This document shows, piece after piece, positions 1 to 8,450 of a stretch of 64,000 bases of DNA. Under the pieces are notes generated by a model that did no database searches, was not told where the DNA came from, and worked only from the letters and a program-made list of their open reading frames with translations. A program made the position numbers and the translations under genes. Numbering within the stretch: position 1 is the first letter of the stretch; each line of letters begins with the position of its first letter. The stretch comes from Chitinibacter bivalviorum (lineage in GTDB: Bacteria; Pseudomonadota; Gammaproteobacteria; Burkholderiales; Chitinibacteraceae): the NCBI RefSeq assembly GCF_013403565.1, contig NZ_CP058627.1:310001-374000 (forward strand), given 5' to 3'.

Positions 1-1
1 C

Positions 2-337
2 TTTACTATTTCCAGTGGCGTATATTTGATTTCTCCGGTAGTTGATGGGGCGAGATATTTGTATGCCCAAAATGTTTTTTTACTATTGTCTGTGATTCCA
101 TTGGTTTCAGTGGTGGGGTCTGTATATATTAATTTTCTTCTGTTGGCTAATTTGACAAGGTTAGTTTTCTATTGTTTTTTTGTTGGTTTTTTTGTGAATT
201 TTGCAAGTTATTTTCTTATTAAGAATATTGGCGGCTTGTATAGCCCTGCGTTGGCATCGGTTTGCGCATATTCCACAATAACACTGTTGATTGTTATTTG
301 TTATTATTTTTCAAATAAAACGAGGAGGGAAAATTAA
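2..337 (+). CDS. wzx: O-antigen flippase (Wzx-like), C-terminal part only
   Basis: The reading frame is already open at the left edge of the window, so this is the last 111 codons of a longer gene. The visible part is very hydrophobic and forms about three membrane-spanning segments ending in a basic tail (KTRREN). That fits the C-terminus of a polysaccharide flippase of the MATE/MOP superfamily, which moves lipid-linked O units across the inner membrane. The assignment rests on hydrophobicity and position directly upstream of glycosyltransferase and polymerase genes; no diagnostic motif is visible. The DNA is strongly AT-rich. It is followed after 2 bases by the next gene, with the ribosome binding site for that gene (GAGGAGGG) inside this one, so the two are probably co-transcribed. 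Confidence 0.65.
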   Translation, partial: FTISSGVYLISPVVDGARYLYAQNVFLLLSVIPLVSVVGSVYINFLLLANLTRLVFYCFFVGFFVNFASYFLIKNIGGLYSPALASVCAYSTITLLIVICYYFSNKTRREN

Positions 338-339
338 TT

Positions 340-1596
340 GTGAGAGTATTAATAATAAATTACTACTATCGCCCGATGACTAATGCACATGCGTATCGAT
401 GGAGTGAAATAGCGGATTTTTTGGCTGCAGAAGGTCATTATATTGAGGTTGTTACAAGTCGATGTACTGGCAATTTCGTAGAATTGGATGTTGATGCCAC
501 TCTCAAAATTAACAGGGTAGGTTTTGGTGCAAATAATACTGATGTAAGTGTCGCAAATAATAAAAAATCTAAATATGATTTTTTCATTCGTCTTGCAAGA
601 AGGATTTATCGAAAGGTTTACTGGCCTGATGCTCGTTGGCATTGGGTTTTATATCTAATAAAGTACGCGTTTTCTGCGAAAAATAAAAATTTTGATTTGA
701 TTGTGAGCTATTATCCATTTATGTCGAGTCATATAATGGGGGCTTTATTGAAATTTCTTAAAAAAGATGCTGTTGTGTGGATTTCCGATTATGGTGATCC
801 ATTTTCAGTGTCAAATACAATGCCTCCAAATAACTTTGCAATTTATAGTGCCCTTAATCACTGGCTGGAGAAATTGATAATCAATAACTCTGACTGTGTA
901 ACATTTACAAATAGTGAGACAAGAGATACATACAGTCGTGTGTTTGGTGGAGGGGGTAAATTAAGTGTAGTACCTCATTTGGTAGATTTAGATAAATATT
1001 ATTCAACTGCTTTTGTGAGTAAAGAGGAAAAACCAATTAATGTTGTATATACTGGTGGCTTTCATAAATCTATTAGGGAGCCTTATGACTTAATAGATAT
1101 TATGGAGGTGTTGGAAAAAGATACCCCTTCCAATTGTACCTTGACATTGTATGGACCAGATAACGGATTTTCCCTCGATCAGACAGGTATTGCTAATATT
1201 TTATACGCTGGAGAAATTAGTCGCAGAGATGTTATTGGTGTAATGAAAACTGCAGATGTTCTTGTAAATGTTGAAAATAAGAATTGCATGATGACTCCTA
1301 GTAAAATTGTTGAATATATTGCGACTGGGAGGCCAATTATAAATCTTGGGGATGCTGGAAAACATACCCCCCTACTTGTAGAATATGCAAAGATTGGGTA
1401 TGCATTAAATTTAAGTGTGAAAGATGGCCCTGTGATTAATGCTTTTCGTATTAAAGAGTTTTTAGCGCAATCAACGATGTTGACCTGTCCAATTAGTGTG
1501 GTAAAAAATATTTTAAAATTTAATAGAATAGAAGAGGTTTCTTCTACATATTTGAATTTATATGAGGAAAGGAGGCGGGGGGGTGGATTACGTTAA
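340..1596 (+). CDS. GT4 family glycosyltransferase
   Basis: A 418-residue protein starting at GTG, preceded by a good ribosome binding site (GAGGAGGG at about 322-329). The N-terminal fold begins with the usual GT-B strand (MRVLIINYYY). Near residue 318 is PSKIVEYIATGRP, the nucleotide-sugar binding region of GT4 retaining transferases. It probably adds one sugar of the O-antigen unit at the cytoplasmic face of the inner membrane; donor and acceptor cannot be told from sequence. Base composition is AT-rich like its neighbours. The last codons (RRRGGGLR) overlap the ribosome binding site, a G7 tract and the GTG start of the polymerase gene, so length changes in that tract would also alter this C-terminus. 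Confidence 0.85.
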   Translation: MRVLIINYYYRPMTNAHAYRWSEIADFLAAEGHYIEVVTSRCTGNFVELDVDATLKINRVGFGANNTDVSVANNKKSKYDFFIRLARRIYRKVYWPDARWHWVLYLIKYAFSAKNKNFDLIVSYYPFMSSHIMGALLKFLKKDAVVWISDYGDPFSVSNTMPPNNFAIYSALNHWLEKLIINNSDCVTFTNSETRDTYSRVFGGGGKLSVVPHLVDLDKYYSTAFVSKEEKPINVVYTGGFHKSIREPYDLIDIMEVLEKDTPSNCTLTLYGPDNGFSLDQTGIANILYAGEISRRDVIGVMKTADVLVNVENKNCMMTPSKIVEYIATGRPIINLGDAGKHTPLLVEYAKIGYALNLSVKDGPVINAFRIKEFLAQSTMLTCPISVVKNILKFNRIEEVSSTYLNLYEERRRGGGLR

Positions 1597-2851
1597 GTTA
1601 TTTATTGCGATATTGTCTTTTGCTATTGTTCTTTGTAGTTGGTCTAGCAATAAAGATTTGTTTTCTCCTGTTAAGATTTATATGCTGTACTCGGTGTTTT
1701 TTTATTCTGGCATATATGTTAATGAAGTTCAATGGCAAACTTTGTTTTGCTATTTGCTTACTATTTTATCTGTTGCTGTTTGCTTGTATTTTGAGCCGAA
1801 ATTTAATGTGGAAAGTTTAAGCTCGAGTCATGTGTTGAATTGCAATAAAGTCTATGGCTTTATTTGGTTTTTAACAATTCCAGGAATTGTGGCAAAGTGT
1901 TATTTAATATATTTGTCTGGCGGTTTGGCTGAGTATATCTCGTCTCTTGTTTTTAGGGTCCGTGATTGGGCGGGATTGGGGCCTGTTACACTTTTATTTG
2001 GCATTGTTCCTGCTTTAAATTTGCTATACTTTAATTTTATTTTTATGGATACTCATAGAACAAAAACTAAAGTTTTTTTATATGGTGTTCATTTTTGTGT
2101 TTTTTTATCTATTGGTTTACTTACAGGATCTCGCTCTTTTATTGCAACGATTATTTTTGGTCAAGTTTTAAGTTATAATTATATTGTTAGGCCAGTTAAA
2201 ATAAAGTGGGCCGCTATTGCTTTTGTTGGAATTTCTCTATTTGCCGGGGTACTGGGCGCTATTCGTGATGACTTTGGAAGCGTGGCAACAACAGGTGATC
2301 TTGATTTTGATAAAAAACTTGAATCAACCCATACAACGTATGGAATCATTCCTTTGGAGATAATTTTTTCAACAAATGTTGAGGAATTACAGCTTGGTGC
2401 GACATATTTAACGGTGTTTACTAACTTGATTCCTCGAGTTTTATATCCTTCAAAGCCAAACACTGGTGGGGTTGTATTTACTGAGGTTTATGCTGGAAAT
2501 CAACTCCAAGGGCTATCTAATTTGGCAACTGGATCTATTACTGAGGGAGTAATGAATTTTGGTTTATTGGGCGGAGTTTTTTTTGGGGTTTTGATAAACT
2601 TATTGCTATTTATTGTGGGTTGTATTTTTTATAGGTTGATGGTTTTAAATAAAGGTTTAAAGTCATTTTTGGCTGTTAACGTTATTTTATATTTTTACCT
2701 TGTAATTGCTGTTTCGCGTTTTTCTTATTCGGAATTTACGGATGTTGTACTTACAACGTTAACTTCCGCATTGTTTCCTGTGTGGTTGGTCTATTTGTGG
2801 GTAAAATATAGAGGAAATGGAATTGTTCGTGGAAAAGTCTGTAATAATTAA
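1583..2851 (+). CDS. wzy: O-antigen polymerase (Wzy-like)
   Basis: A 422-residue integral membrane protein with about ten or more hydrophobic segments and a long loop between residues about 200 and 310, the layout expected of Wzy/oligosaccharide repeat unit polymerases, which join O units in the periplasm. Sequence conservation in this family is very low, so the call depends on topology and context. I chose the GTG at 1583 and not the ATG at 1562, because AAAGGAGG at 1568-1575 sits seven bases before the GTG, and the codons in between would only encode the Shine-Dalgarno and G tract. The gene overlaps the upstream glycosyltransferase by 14 bases. The DNA is very AT-rich. Confidence 0.8.
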   Translation: MDYVKLFIAILSFAIVLCSWSSNKDLFSPVKIYMLYSVFFYSGIYVNEVQWQTLFCYLLTILSVAVCLYFEPKFNVESLSSSHVLNCNKVYGFIWFLTIPGIVAKCYLIYLSGGLAEYISSLVFRVRDWAGLGPVTLLFGIVPALNLLYFNFIFMDTHRTKTKVFLYGVHFCVFLSIGLLTGSRSFIATIIFGQVLSYNYIVRPVKIKWAAIAFVGISLFAGVLGAIRDDFGSVATTGDLDFDKKLESTHTTYGIIPLEIIFSTNVEELQLGATYLTVFTNLIPRVLYPSKPNTGGVVFTEVYAGNQLQGLSNLATGSITEGVMNFGLLGGVFFGVLINLLLFIVGCIFYRLMVLNKGLKSFLAVNVILYFYLVIAVSRFSYSEFTDVVLTTLTSALFPVWLVYLWVKYRGNGIVRGKVCNN

Positions 2852-3968
2852 TGCAAGTAATTTAAATGTTGGTGGGGGGGCTCAATATGCAGCCTCAATA
2901 ATAAATGAGATTGTGAATTCATCATCCTCTAGTGTTAGTGCTATTATCGTAAGTAGTGCGGTTAATCAGCAAGTCAAAATTCCAAAAAATTGGGAGGGGC
3001 GTGTTATTGAGGTGCCAATTTCACCAAATAGAGTTATGGCTTTTCAGTCAAGGAAAAAAATTCAAGAGATTATTGATGCGTACTCTCCAGATGTTTTTGT
3101 TACAATTTTTGGGCCCACTTATTGGAGGCCAAAAAATGTTATTCATCTAGTAGGATTTGCACAGGGATGGCTTATATATGATAATAGTGCTGCACTAAAG
3201 TTAATGCCTTTTTGGATGGCGCTAAAAAGGAGATTGCTGAATATTTTGCAAAAAAAATCGTTCGTTCGAAACTCGGATTATTTTTTTACTGAAACTATTG
3301 ATTCTGCAAATCGATTGAGTGAAAAGTTTAAAGTTTCCCCTTGTAAAATATCTGTTGTTGAAAACACTGCTTCAGAGTATTTTAGAATTAAAGAAATGGA
3401 TGATTCTAAAGTAATAGCAAAAAATATCCCAAGGGAGGTTGGTGATGTTATTTTATTGACAGTAGCTGTGCCGTACCCACATAAAAATTTATCTATTATA
3501 AATGATTTGGTGAGGCTACTTCCCTGTAATTATAAGTTTGTTGTTACTGTTTCTTCTGCGGATTATGATCGAATCTTTAATAGAAATGATGGACGAATAA
3601 TTAATATTGGTCCTGTTAAAAATAGTGAATGTCCCTCAATTTATGATCAATGTGATGGTGTATTTTTGCCGTCTCTTATTGAATGCTTTAGCTGTAATTA
3701 CCCAGAGGCCTTTGCTAGTAAAAAAATTATACTAACATCTAAACTTGGTTTTGCTACAGGGGTTTGTAAAGAAGCAGCTTTTTATTTTAATCCTCTGGAT
3801 GCGAGGGATGTTGCAAGTACGATTGAACGTGCCTTTTTAGATTCAGCATTGATGAAGGAGAAAATAGATATTGGATTTGATATTCTGCATCAGTTACCTA
3901 CGCCGACCGAGAGAATGGAAAAGTTAATTGCAGTTGCTTTGAGGTGCACTATAAGTAGTGTTGCATAA
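2829..3968 (+). CDS. GT4 family glycosyltransferase
   Basis: A roughly 379-residue glycosyltransferase with the N-terminal phrase INASNLNVGGGAQYA, the glycine-rich loop common in GT4 enzymes, and a C-terminal ECFSCNYPEA stretch at the place of the E-x7-E donor-binding motif. It likely adds a sugar to the O unit. The start is uncertain: GAGGAA at 2811-2816 could serve ATG 2817 (too close), TTG 2823 or GTG 2829. The last gives the best fit to family N-termini. All three overlap the end of wzy, which stops at 2851. A run of seven G at 2874-2880 encodes part of the glycine loop, in otherwise AT-rich DNA; a slip there would frameshift the gene after about 16-20 codons. Confidence 0.83.
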   Translation: MEKSVIINASNLNVGGGAQYAASIINEIVNSSSSSVSAIIVSSAVNQQVKIPKNWEGRVIEVPISPNRVMAFQSRKKIQEIIDAYSPDVFVTIFGPTYWRPKNVIHLVGFAQGWLIYDNSAALKLMPFWMALKRRLLNILQKKSFVRNSDYFFTETIDSANRLSEKFKVSPCKISVVENTASEYFRIKEMDDSKVIAKNIPREVGDVILLTVAVPYPHKNLSIINDLVRLLPCNYKFVVTVSSADYDRIFNRNDGRIINIGPVKNSECPSIYDQCDGVFLPSLIECFSCNYPEAFASKKIILTSKLGFATGVCKEAAFYFNPLDARDVASTIERAFLDSALMKEKIDIGFDILHQLPTPTERMEKLIAVALRCTISSVA

Positions 3969-4172
3969 ATCACTGGAAAAAATGCAATTTATCTTTCATA
4001 GTAGGCGGTTGTTTATTGGCTGCGCTACGGATGTGGGGAAGTATTTTTAATTTAGTTGCAAGGGACTGCTTGGGGGGCGGGGGCGGTGCTTTATTAAAAA
4101 TATAAAATAAAATTTTAATCCTTACTTTGTGTTTGCATTTTGGTTGAATTAATTTTTATGTGTGTTTAATTT
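3969..4172. other. AT-rich gap between two glycosyltransferase genes
   Basis: About 200 bases without a convincing gene, the only long gap inside the glycosyltransferase block. It contains a G6-C-G5 stretch near 4071-4083 followed by an A/T-rich tract. Only very short open frames are present. It may carry an internal promoter or mark a recombination joint, but nothing definite can be read. Confidence 0.4.
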
Positions 4173-5417
4173 ATGAAAATATTATTGGTTTCTCAGTATT
4201 TTTATCCGGAATCCTTTATTATTAATGATATTGTTCGTACCCTTGTTTTTCAAGGCCATTCTGTTAGTGTTGCTACGGGGAAGCCGAATTATCCAGATGG
4301 TAATATTTATCCTGGATACAGTGAGAAAAAATTCACGAAAGATTGGTTTTTTTCTTGTGTTCCGGTGTATCGAGCACCGCTAAGACCCCGCATGAATTCT
4401 GGGGCGAAAAATTTATTTTTAAATTATTTTTCCTTCGTTATTAATGGTATTCGTTTTTTTCCTAATGCAGTTAAAAATGAAAACTTTGATGTTGTGCTAG
4501 TTTTTGCAATGTCCCCTATTACTGCGGCTCTTCCTGCAATTTATCTTAAATGGAAGTTTGGGAAGCATCTTGCTGTTTGGATTCAGGATCTTTGGCCTGA
4601 AAGTTTGAGTGCCACTGGATTTGTTAAAAATAAATGGGCGTTGCGATTGGTTGGTTGCATGGTTCGTGCTATTTACGCGTTCACAGATACTTTATTAGTC
4701 CAGTCTCGAGCTTTTTATGAACCTGTGGCACGTTATGCAAAACCTAGTAAAATAATTTACTACCCTAATTCATATCTTGAATTGCCTATAAATGAAACAC
4801 CTTCAACATTAATTCCAGCAGAGCTGTTATCTGTACTTAATGGGGGGTTTTGTTTGGTTTTTGCTGGTAACTTAGGCACAGCCCAATCGTTGGAAACCTT
4901 GGTTCAAGTCTCCGAAAGATTAAAGTATTTGAGTGAATTTAGGCTGATATTGGTGGGCAGTGGCAGCATGCTTAGCTGGATTGAAGAGCAAAAAGTACTA
5001 AAGAAATTGGATAATTTGGTTCTTGCTGGGCGGTTTCCTTCTTCCGAAATGCCACAAATTTTTAGTCGGGCCGCTGGGTTGTTGGTTACATTAAAGCGAG
5101 AGGAAATATTTGCCTATACGATTCCTAGTAAGGTTCAAGCTTACCTTGCAGCAGGACGTCCGGTGATTGCAGCGCTCGATGGTGAAGGTGCTCGTGTTAT
5201 TGAGGAGGCTAATGCTGGCTTGACTTGCCCGGCAGAAGATGTAGATGGGTTGGTTCGATGTATTGAAACGCTCTTTCAAATGTCGCCTCTTGAGCGTGAA
5301 AAGCTTGGTCAATCTGGGCGGAATTATTTTTTAAAGCATTTTGAGATGGGGCGCCAATGCCAACGCTTAGTGGAAATTTTAGAAAGTCAAATTAATAAAA
5401 AAGGATCAGAAAAATGA
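4173..5417 (+). CDS. wbuB: GT4 glycosyltransferase, WbuB-like (amino-deoxy-L-hexose transferase)
   Basis: A 414-residue GT4 protein. The N-terminus (MKILLVSQYFYPE), the AVWIQDLWPES stretch near residue 133 and IPSKVQAYLAAGRP near residue 317 match the WbuB/FucNAc-transferase type of enzyme, which adds L-FucNAc or a related 2-acetamido-2,6-dideoxy-L-hexose to the lipid-linked O unit. The next three genes make exactly such a donor, which supports the call. Its stop overlaps the start of the next gene (ATGA at 5414-5417), so the two are translationally coupled. GC content begins to rise within this gene towards the value of the rest of the window. Confidence 0.78.
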   Translation: MKILLVSQYFYPESFIINDIVRTLVFQGHSVSVATGKPNYPDGNIYPGYSEKKFTKDWFFSCVPVYRAPLRPRMNSGAKNLFLNYFSFVINGIRFFPNAVKNENFDVVLVFAMSPITAALPAIYLKWKFGKHLAVWIQDLWPESLSATGFVKNKWALRLVGCMVRAIYAFTDTLLVQSRAFYEPVARYAKPSKIIYYPNSYLELPINETPSTLIPAELLSVLNGGFCLVFAGNLGTAQSLETLVQVSERLKYLSEFRLILVGSGSMLSWIEEQKVLKKLDNLVLAGRFPSSEMPQIFSRAAGLLVTLKREEIFAYTIPSKVQAYLAAGRPVIAALDGEGARVIEEANAGLTCPAEDVDGLVRCIETLFQMSPLEREKLGQSGRNYFLKHFEMGRQCQRLVEILESQINKKGSEK

Positions 5418-6271
5418 AAATATTGGTATTAGGCGTGACTGGAATGCTCGGAAGTGCTGTGTTTCAATCTTTCTCTAATGATCCGCGCTATCAAGCATGG
5501 GGTACATTACGTAATGCACGCGGGTTAAGTCATTTTTCTAAGCAATTACATGAACAATTGATTTGTAATATTGATGCGCTTGATCAGGATGCATTAGTCC
5601 GTGTGCTTGATCGTGTTCGCCCAAATGTTGTGATTAACTGTGTCGGCTTAATTAAGCAACTTGCTGATGCAAAGGACCCGCTTTCTGCTTTACCAACTAA
5701 CGCTATGCTGCCACATAGACTGGCAAAACTGTGTGGGTTGGTGGGAGCTCGTCTGATTCATATAAGCACAGACTGTGTGTTTTCTGGCTCTAAGGGGGAC
5801 TATGTTGAGGCTGATATCTCAGATGCAGAAGATTTATACGGGAAATCAAAGTACATTGGTGAACTTCATGATGTTCCCCATGCAATCACAATGCGTACAT
5901 CAATCATTGGACATGAGATGGGGTCAAATAGTTCTTTGATTGATTGGTTTCTTGCTCAGAATGGCAGTGTTAAAGGCTATGAAAAAGCGATTTTCTCTGG
6001 ATTTCCTACTGTAGAGCTAGCGCGGATAATGAAAAACTATGTAATTCCAAATCCTAGTCTGTATGGTTTATATCATGTGTCGGCAGATCCAATTGACAAA
6101 TTATCATTGTTGAAATTGGTTGCTAATGAATATAAAAAGAAGATAGATATTATTCCTGATTCTATCGTATGTATTGATCGTTCTTTGAATTCTACACGCT
6201 TTCGTCAGGCTACTGGATATGTGCCGCCAGCTTGGCCGGATCTTGTCAAAATGATGCATGGGCATTGTTAA
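5414..6271 (+). CDS. RmlD-like SDR reductase for a UDP-2-acetamido-2,6-dideoxy-L-hexose
   Basis: A 285-residue short-chain dehydrogenase of the dTDP-4-dehydrorhamnose reductase (RmlD) type, with the NAD(P) loop GVTGMLGSAV at the N-terminus, ISTDCVFSG near residue 119 and the catalytic YGKSK near residue 142. Placed between a WbuB-like transferase and FnlA/2-epimerase genes, it should reduce the 4-keto intermediate of the UDP-L-sugar pathway. In the L-FucNAc pathway this step is done by WbjC/CapF/FnlB enzymes of about 370 residues carrying an extra C-terminal cupin domain. This protein is short and has no such domain, which is the pattern known for RmlD-like WbvR in the UDP-L-QuiNAc pathway. 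The product is therefore more likely L-QuiNAc (inference). Confidence 0.8.
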   Translation: MKILVLGVTGMLGSAVFQSFSNDPRYQAWGTLRNARGLSHFSKQLHEQLICNIDALDQDALVRVLDRVRPNVVINCVGLIKQLADAKDPLSALPTNAMLPHRLAKLCGLVGARLIHISTDCVFSGSKGDYVEADISDAEDLYGKSKYIGELHDVPHAITMRTSIIGHEMGSNSSLIDWFLAQNGSVKGYEKAIFSGFPTVELARIMKNYVIPNPSLYGLYHVSADPIDKLSLLKLVANEYKKKIDIIPDSIVCIDRSLNSTRFRQATGYVPPAWPDLVKMMHGHC

Positions 6272-6301
6272 TTTTTAATTTTTCGAGTTTGGTGATAATT
6301 T

Positions 6302-7312
6302 ATGTTTGAAAACAAAGTTTTGATGATTACGGGTGGCACTGGTTCATTTGGTAATACAGTGCTGAAGCGTTTTCTTGATACCAACGTTAAGGAAATCCGA
6401 GTATTTAGTCGCGATGAAAAGAAGCAAGAAGATATGCGCATCGCCTTGGCTAATGACAAAGTGAAATTTTATATTGGTGATGTACGTGATTACAGTAGTG
6501 TTGCACAAGCAATGGTTGGAGTTGATTATATTTTTCATGCAGCAGCGTTAAAGCAGGTACCTTCATGTGAGTTTTATCCAATGGAGGCCGTGAAAACTAA
6601 TGTAATAGGTACAGATAATGTCCTAAGTGCGGCAATTGCCAATGGTGTAAAACGTGTAGTGGTTCTAAGCACTGATAAAGCTGTTTATCCGATCAATGCT
6701 ATGGGAATTTCAAAAGCAATGTCGGAAAAATTGATGGTTGCTAAATCCCGGATGATTCCAGGAGCTGGTCCCGTGATCTGTGCAACTAGATATGGAAATG
6801 TGATGGCTTCGCGTGGTTCGGTAATTCCACTGTTTATCAGTCAACTAAAGAGTGGTGAGCCGCTGACGGTTACTGATCCAAATATGACGCGTTTTCTAAT
6901 GTCGCTTGAGGATTCCGTTGATTTGGTATTGCACGCTTTCGAGCATGCAGAGCAGGGAGACATCTTTGTGCAAAAAGCGCCAGCTTCAACGGTTGAGGAT
7001 CTTGCTCAAGCACTAAAAGAGCTGTTTTCAAGTGAAAACCCCGTTCGAGTTATTGGCACTCGGCATGGTGAAAAGTTGTATGAGTCGCTTATTTCTAGAG
7101 AGGAGATGGCTAAAGCCGAAGATATGGGGCGCTATTACCGAATTCCCGCAGATAATCGTGATCTTAATTACAAGAAATTTTTTGTTGAAGGTGAACAGCA
7201 GATTTCAGAATTGGATGATTATACCTCTCACAATACTGAGCGTTTGAATATTCAGGGTATTAAAAATGTATTGTTGAAATTGGATTACATTCAGGAGCAG
7301 CTTAATGCTTAA
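6302..7312 (+). CDS. fnlA: UDP-GlcNAc 4,6-dehydratase / C5(3)-epimerase (FnlA/WbjB/CapE type)
   Basis: A 336-residue extended SDR enzyme that converts UDP-D-GlcNAc to 4-keto-6-deoxy-L sugars, the first committed step toward UDP-L-FucNAc or UDP-L-QuiNAc. The NAD loop GGTGSFGN is at residues 10-17, followed by VFSRDEKKQEDMR, highly typical of FnlA/WbjB/CapE. The catalytic region reads STDKAVYPINAMGISKAMSE, so the usual SDR tyrosine position before K is Met, as in the polysaccharide_synt_2 family. It is preceded by a 30-base gap after the reductase gene and overlaps the 2-epimerase gene by 8 bases, forming one operon. Confidence 0.92.
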   Translation: MFENKVLMITGGTGSFGNTVLKRFLDTNVKEIRVFSRDEKKQEDMRIALANDKVKFYIGDVRDYSSVAQAMVGVDYIFHAAALKQVPSCEFYPMEAVKTNVIGTDNVLSAAIANGVKRVVVLSTDKAVYPINAMGISKAMSEKLMVAKSRMIPGAGPVICATRYGNVMASRGSVIPLFISQLKSGEPLTVTDPNMTRFLMSLEDSVDLVLHAFEHAEQGDIFVQKAPASTVEDLAQALKELFSSENPVRVIGTRHGEKLYESLISREEMAKAEDMGRYYRIPADNRDLNYKKFFVEGEQQISELDDYTSHNTERLNIQGIKNVLLKLDYIQEQLNA

Positions 7313-8432
7313 AGTTATGACACTGGTAGGTACGCGACCAGAGCTGATTAAAATGAGTCGTGTGATTACTGAGCTTGATAAACAAGTTCAGCATGTTTTG
7401 GTGCATTCTGGGCAAAATTATGATTTTGAACTAAATCAAGTTTTTTTCGATGATCTTGAAATTCGTAAGCCGGATTACTTTTTGGGTGCTGTTGGTGAGA
7501 CAGCAGCGAAAACGATTGCGGAAGTGATTTCTAAGTCTGATGAGATTTTTGATAGGGAGAAGCCTGACGCACTGTTATTGTATGGTGATACAAATACATG
7601 CTTGGCCGTTATCGCTGCTAAACGTAGGAAAATTCCAGTCTTTCATATGGAGGCCGGAAATCGTTGTTTCGATCAACGAGTTCCAGAGGAATTGAATCGT
7701 AAGGTACTCGACCATCTGAGTGATATAAATATGGTACTCACTGAGCACGCTCGTCGCTATTTGATTGCAGAGGGTATTCGCCCAGAAACAATTATCAAGA
7801 CGGGCTCACATATGGAGGAAGTCTTAGATTATTACATGCCGCGTATTCAGGCTTCGGATGTACTGCGACGAGAGAGCTTGATTGAGGGAAAATTCTTCAT
7901 CATTAGTACGCATCGAGAAGAAAATGTAGATACCCCTGAGAATCTACGTGATCTATTAGAAACTTTGCGAGCACTTGCTGATAACTACCAATATCCAATT
8001 ATTGTTTCAACGCATCCTAGAACACGAAAACGTTTAGAGGAGTTGGGTGAATCTTTGGATCACCCCTTGATCCGTTTTGTTAAACCATTTGGTTTGCTGG
8101 ATTACATCAAACTACAAATGGAAGCATTCTGCATACTTTCTGATAGTGGAACCATCACGGAAGAAGCGTCTCTGCTGAGTCTCCCCGCAATTACAATTAG
8201 AAATGCTCACGAGCGGCCAGAAGGGATGGACGAAGGTACATTAATCATGAGTGGACTGAAAAAGGAGCGTGTGCTTGATGCTGTACGTGTAGTGACAACT
8301 CAGCATGATCGTTCTCAGCGTATGATCCCTATCGTAAAGGACTATCAGGGCGGGCCGGTATCACAACAGATCGTTAGAGTTGTGCTTAGTTACACTGATT
8401 ATATTAATCGTACTGTTTGGTCAAAAAACTAA
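7305..8432 (+). CDS. wecB: Non-hydrolysing UDP-HexNAc 2-epimerase (WecB family, FnlC/WbjD/WbvD-like)
   Basis: A 375-residue cytoplasmic epimerase with VGTRPELIKMS at the N-terminus, HSGQNYDFELN near residue 36 and MEAGNRCFDQRVPEE near residue 115, the hallmarks of the WecB family. Next to an FnlA-type dehydratase and a 4-reductase, it should catalyse the last step, C-2 epimerisation to the final UDP-L-deoxyaminosugar, and not the housekeeping UDP-ManNAc reaction. The start lies inside the end of the preceding gene. Sequence style is closest to FnlC/CapG/WbjD by eye. Confidence 0.88.
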   Translation: MLKVMTLVGTRPELIKMSRVITELDKQVQHVLVHSGQNYDFELNQVFFDDLEIRKPDYFLGAVGETAAKTIAEVISKSDEIFDREKPDALLLYGDTNTCLAVIAAKRRKIPVFHMEAGNRCFDQRVPEELNRKVLDHLSDINMVLTEHARRYLIAEGIRPETIIKTGSHMEEVLDYYMPRIQASDVLRRESLIEGKFFIISTHREENVDTPENLRDLLETLRALADNYQYPIIVSTHPRTRKRLEELGESLDHPLIRFVKPFGLLDYIKLQMEAFCILSDSGTITEEASLLSLPAITIRNAHERPEGMDEGTLIMSGLKKERVLDAVRVVTTQHDRSQRMIPIVKDYQGGPVSQQIVRVVLSYTDYINRTVWSKN

Positions 8433-8450
8433 GTAATTTCGAGGTAATGA

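Noticed and set aside
4029..4103. Short open frame starting MWGSIFN in the gap between glycosyltransferase genes
   Set aside because: About 24 codons, no ribosome binding site, glycine run from G tracts; not supportable as a gene.
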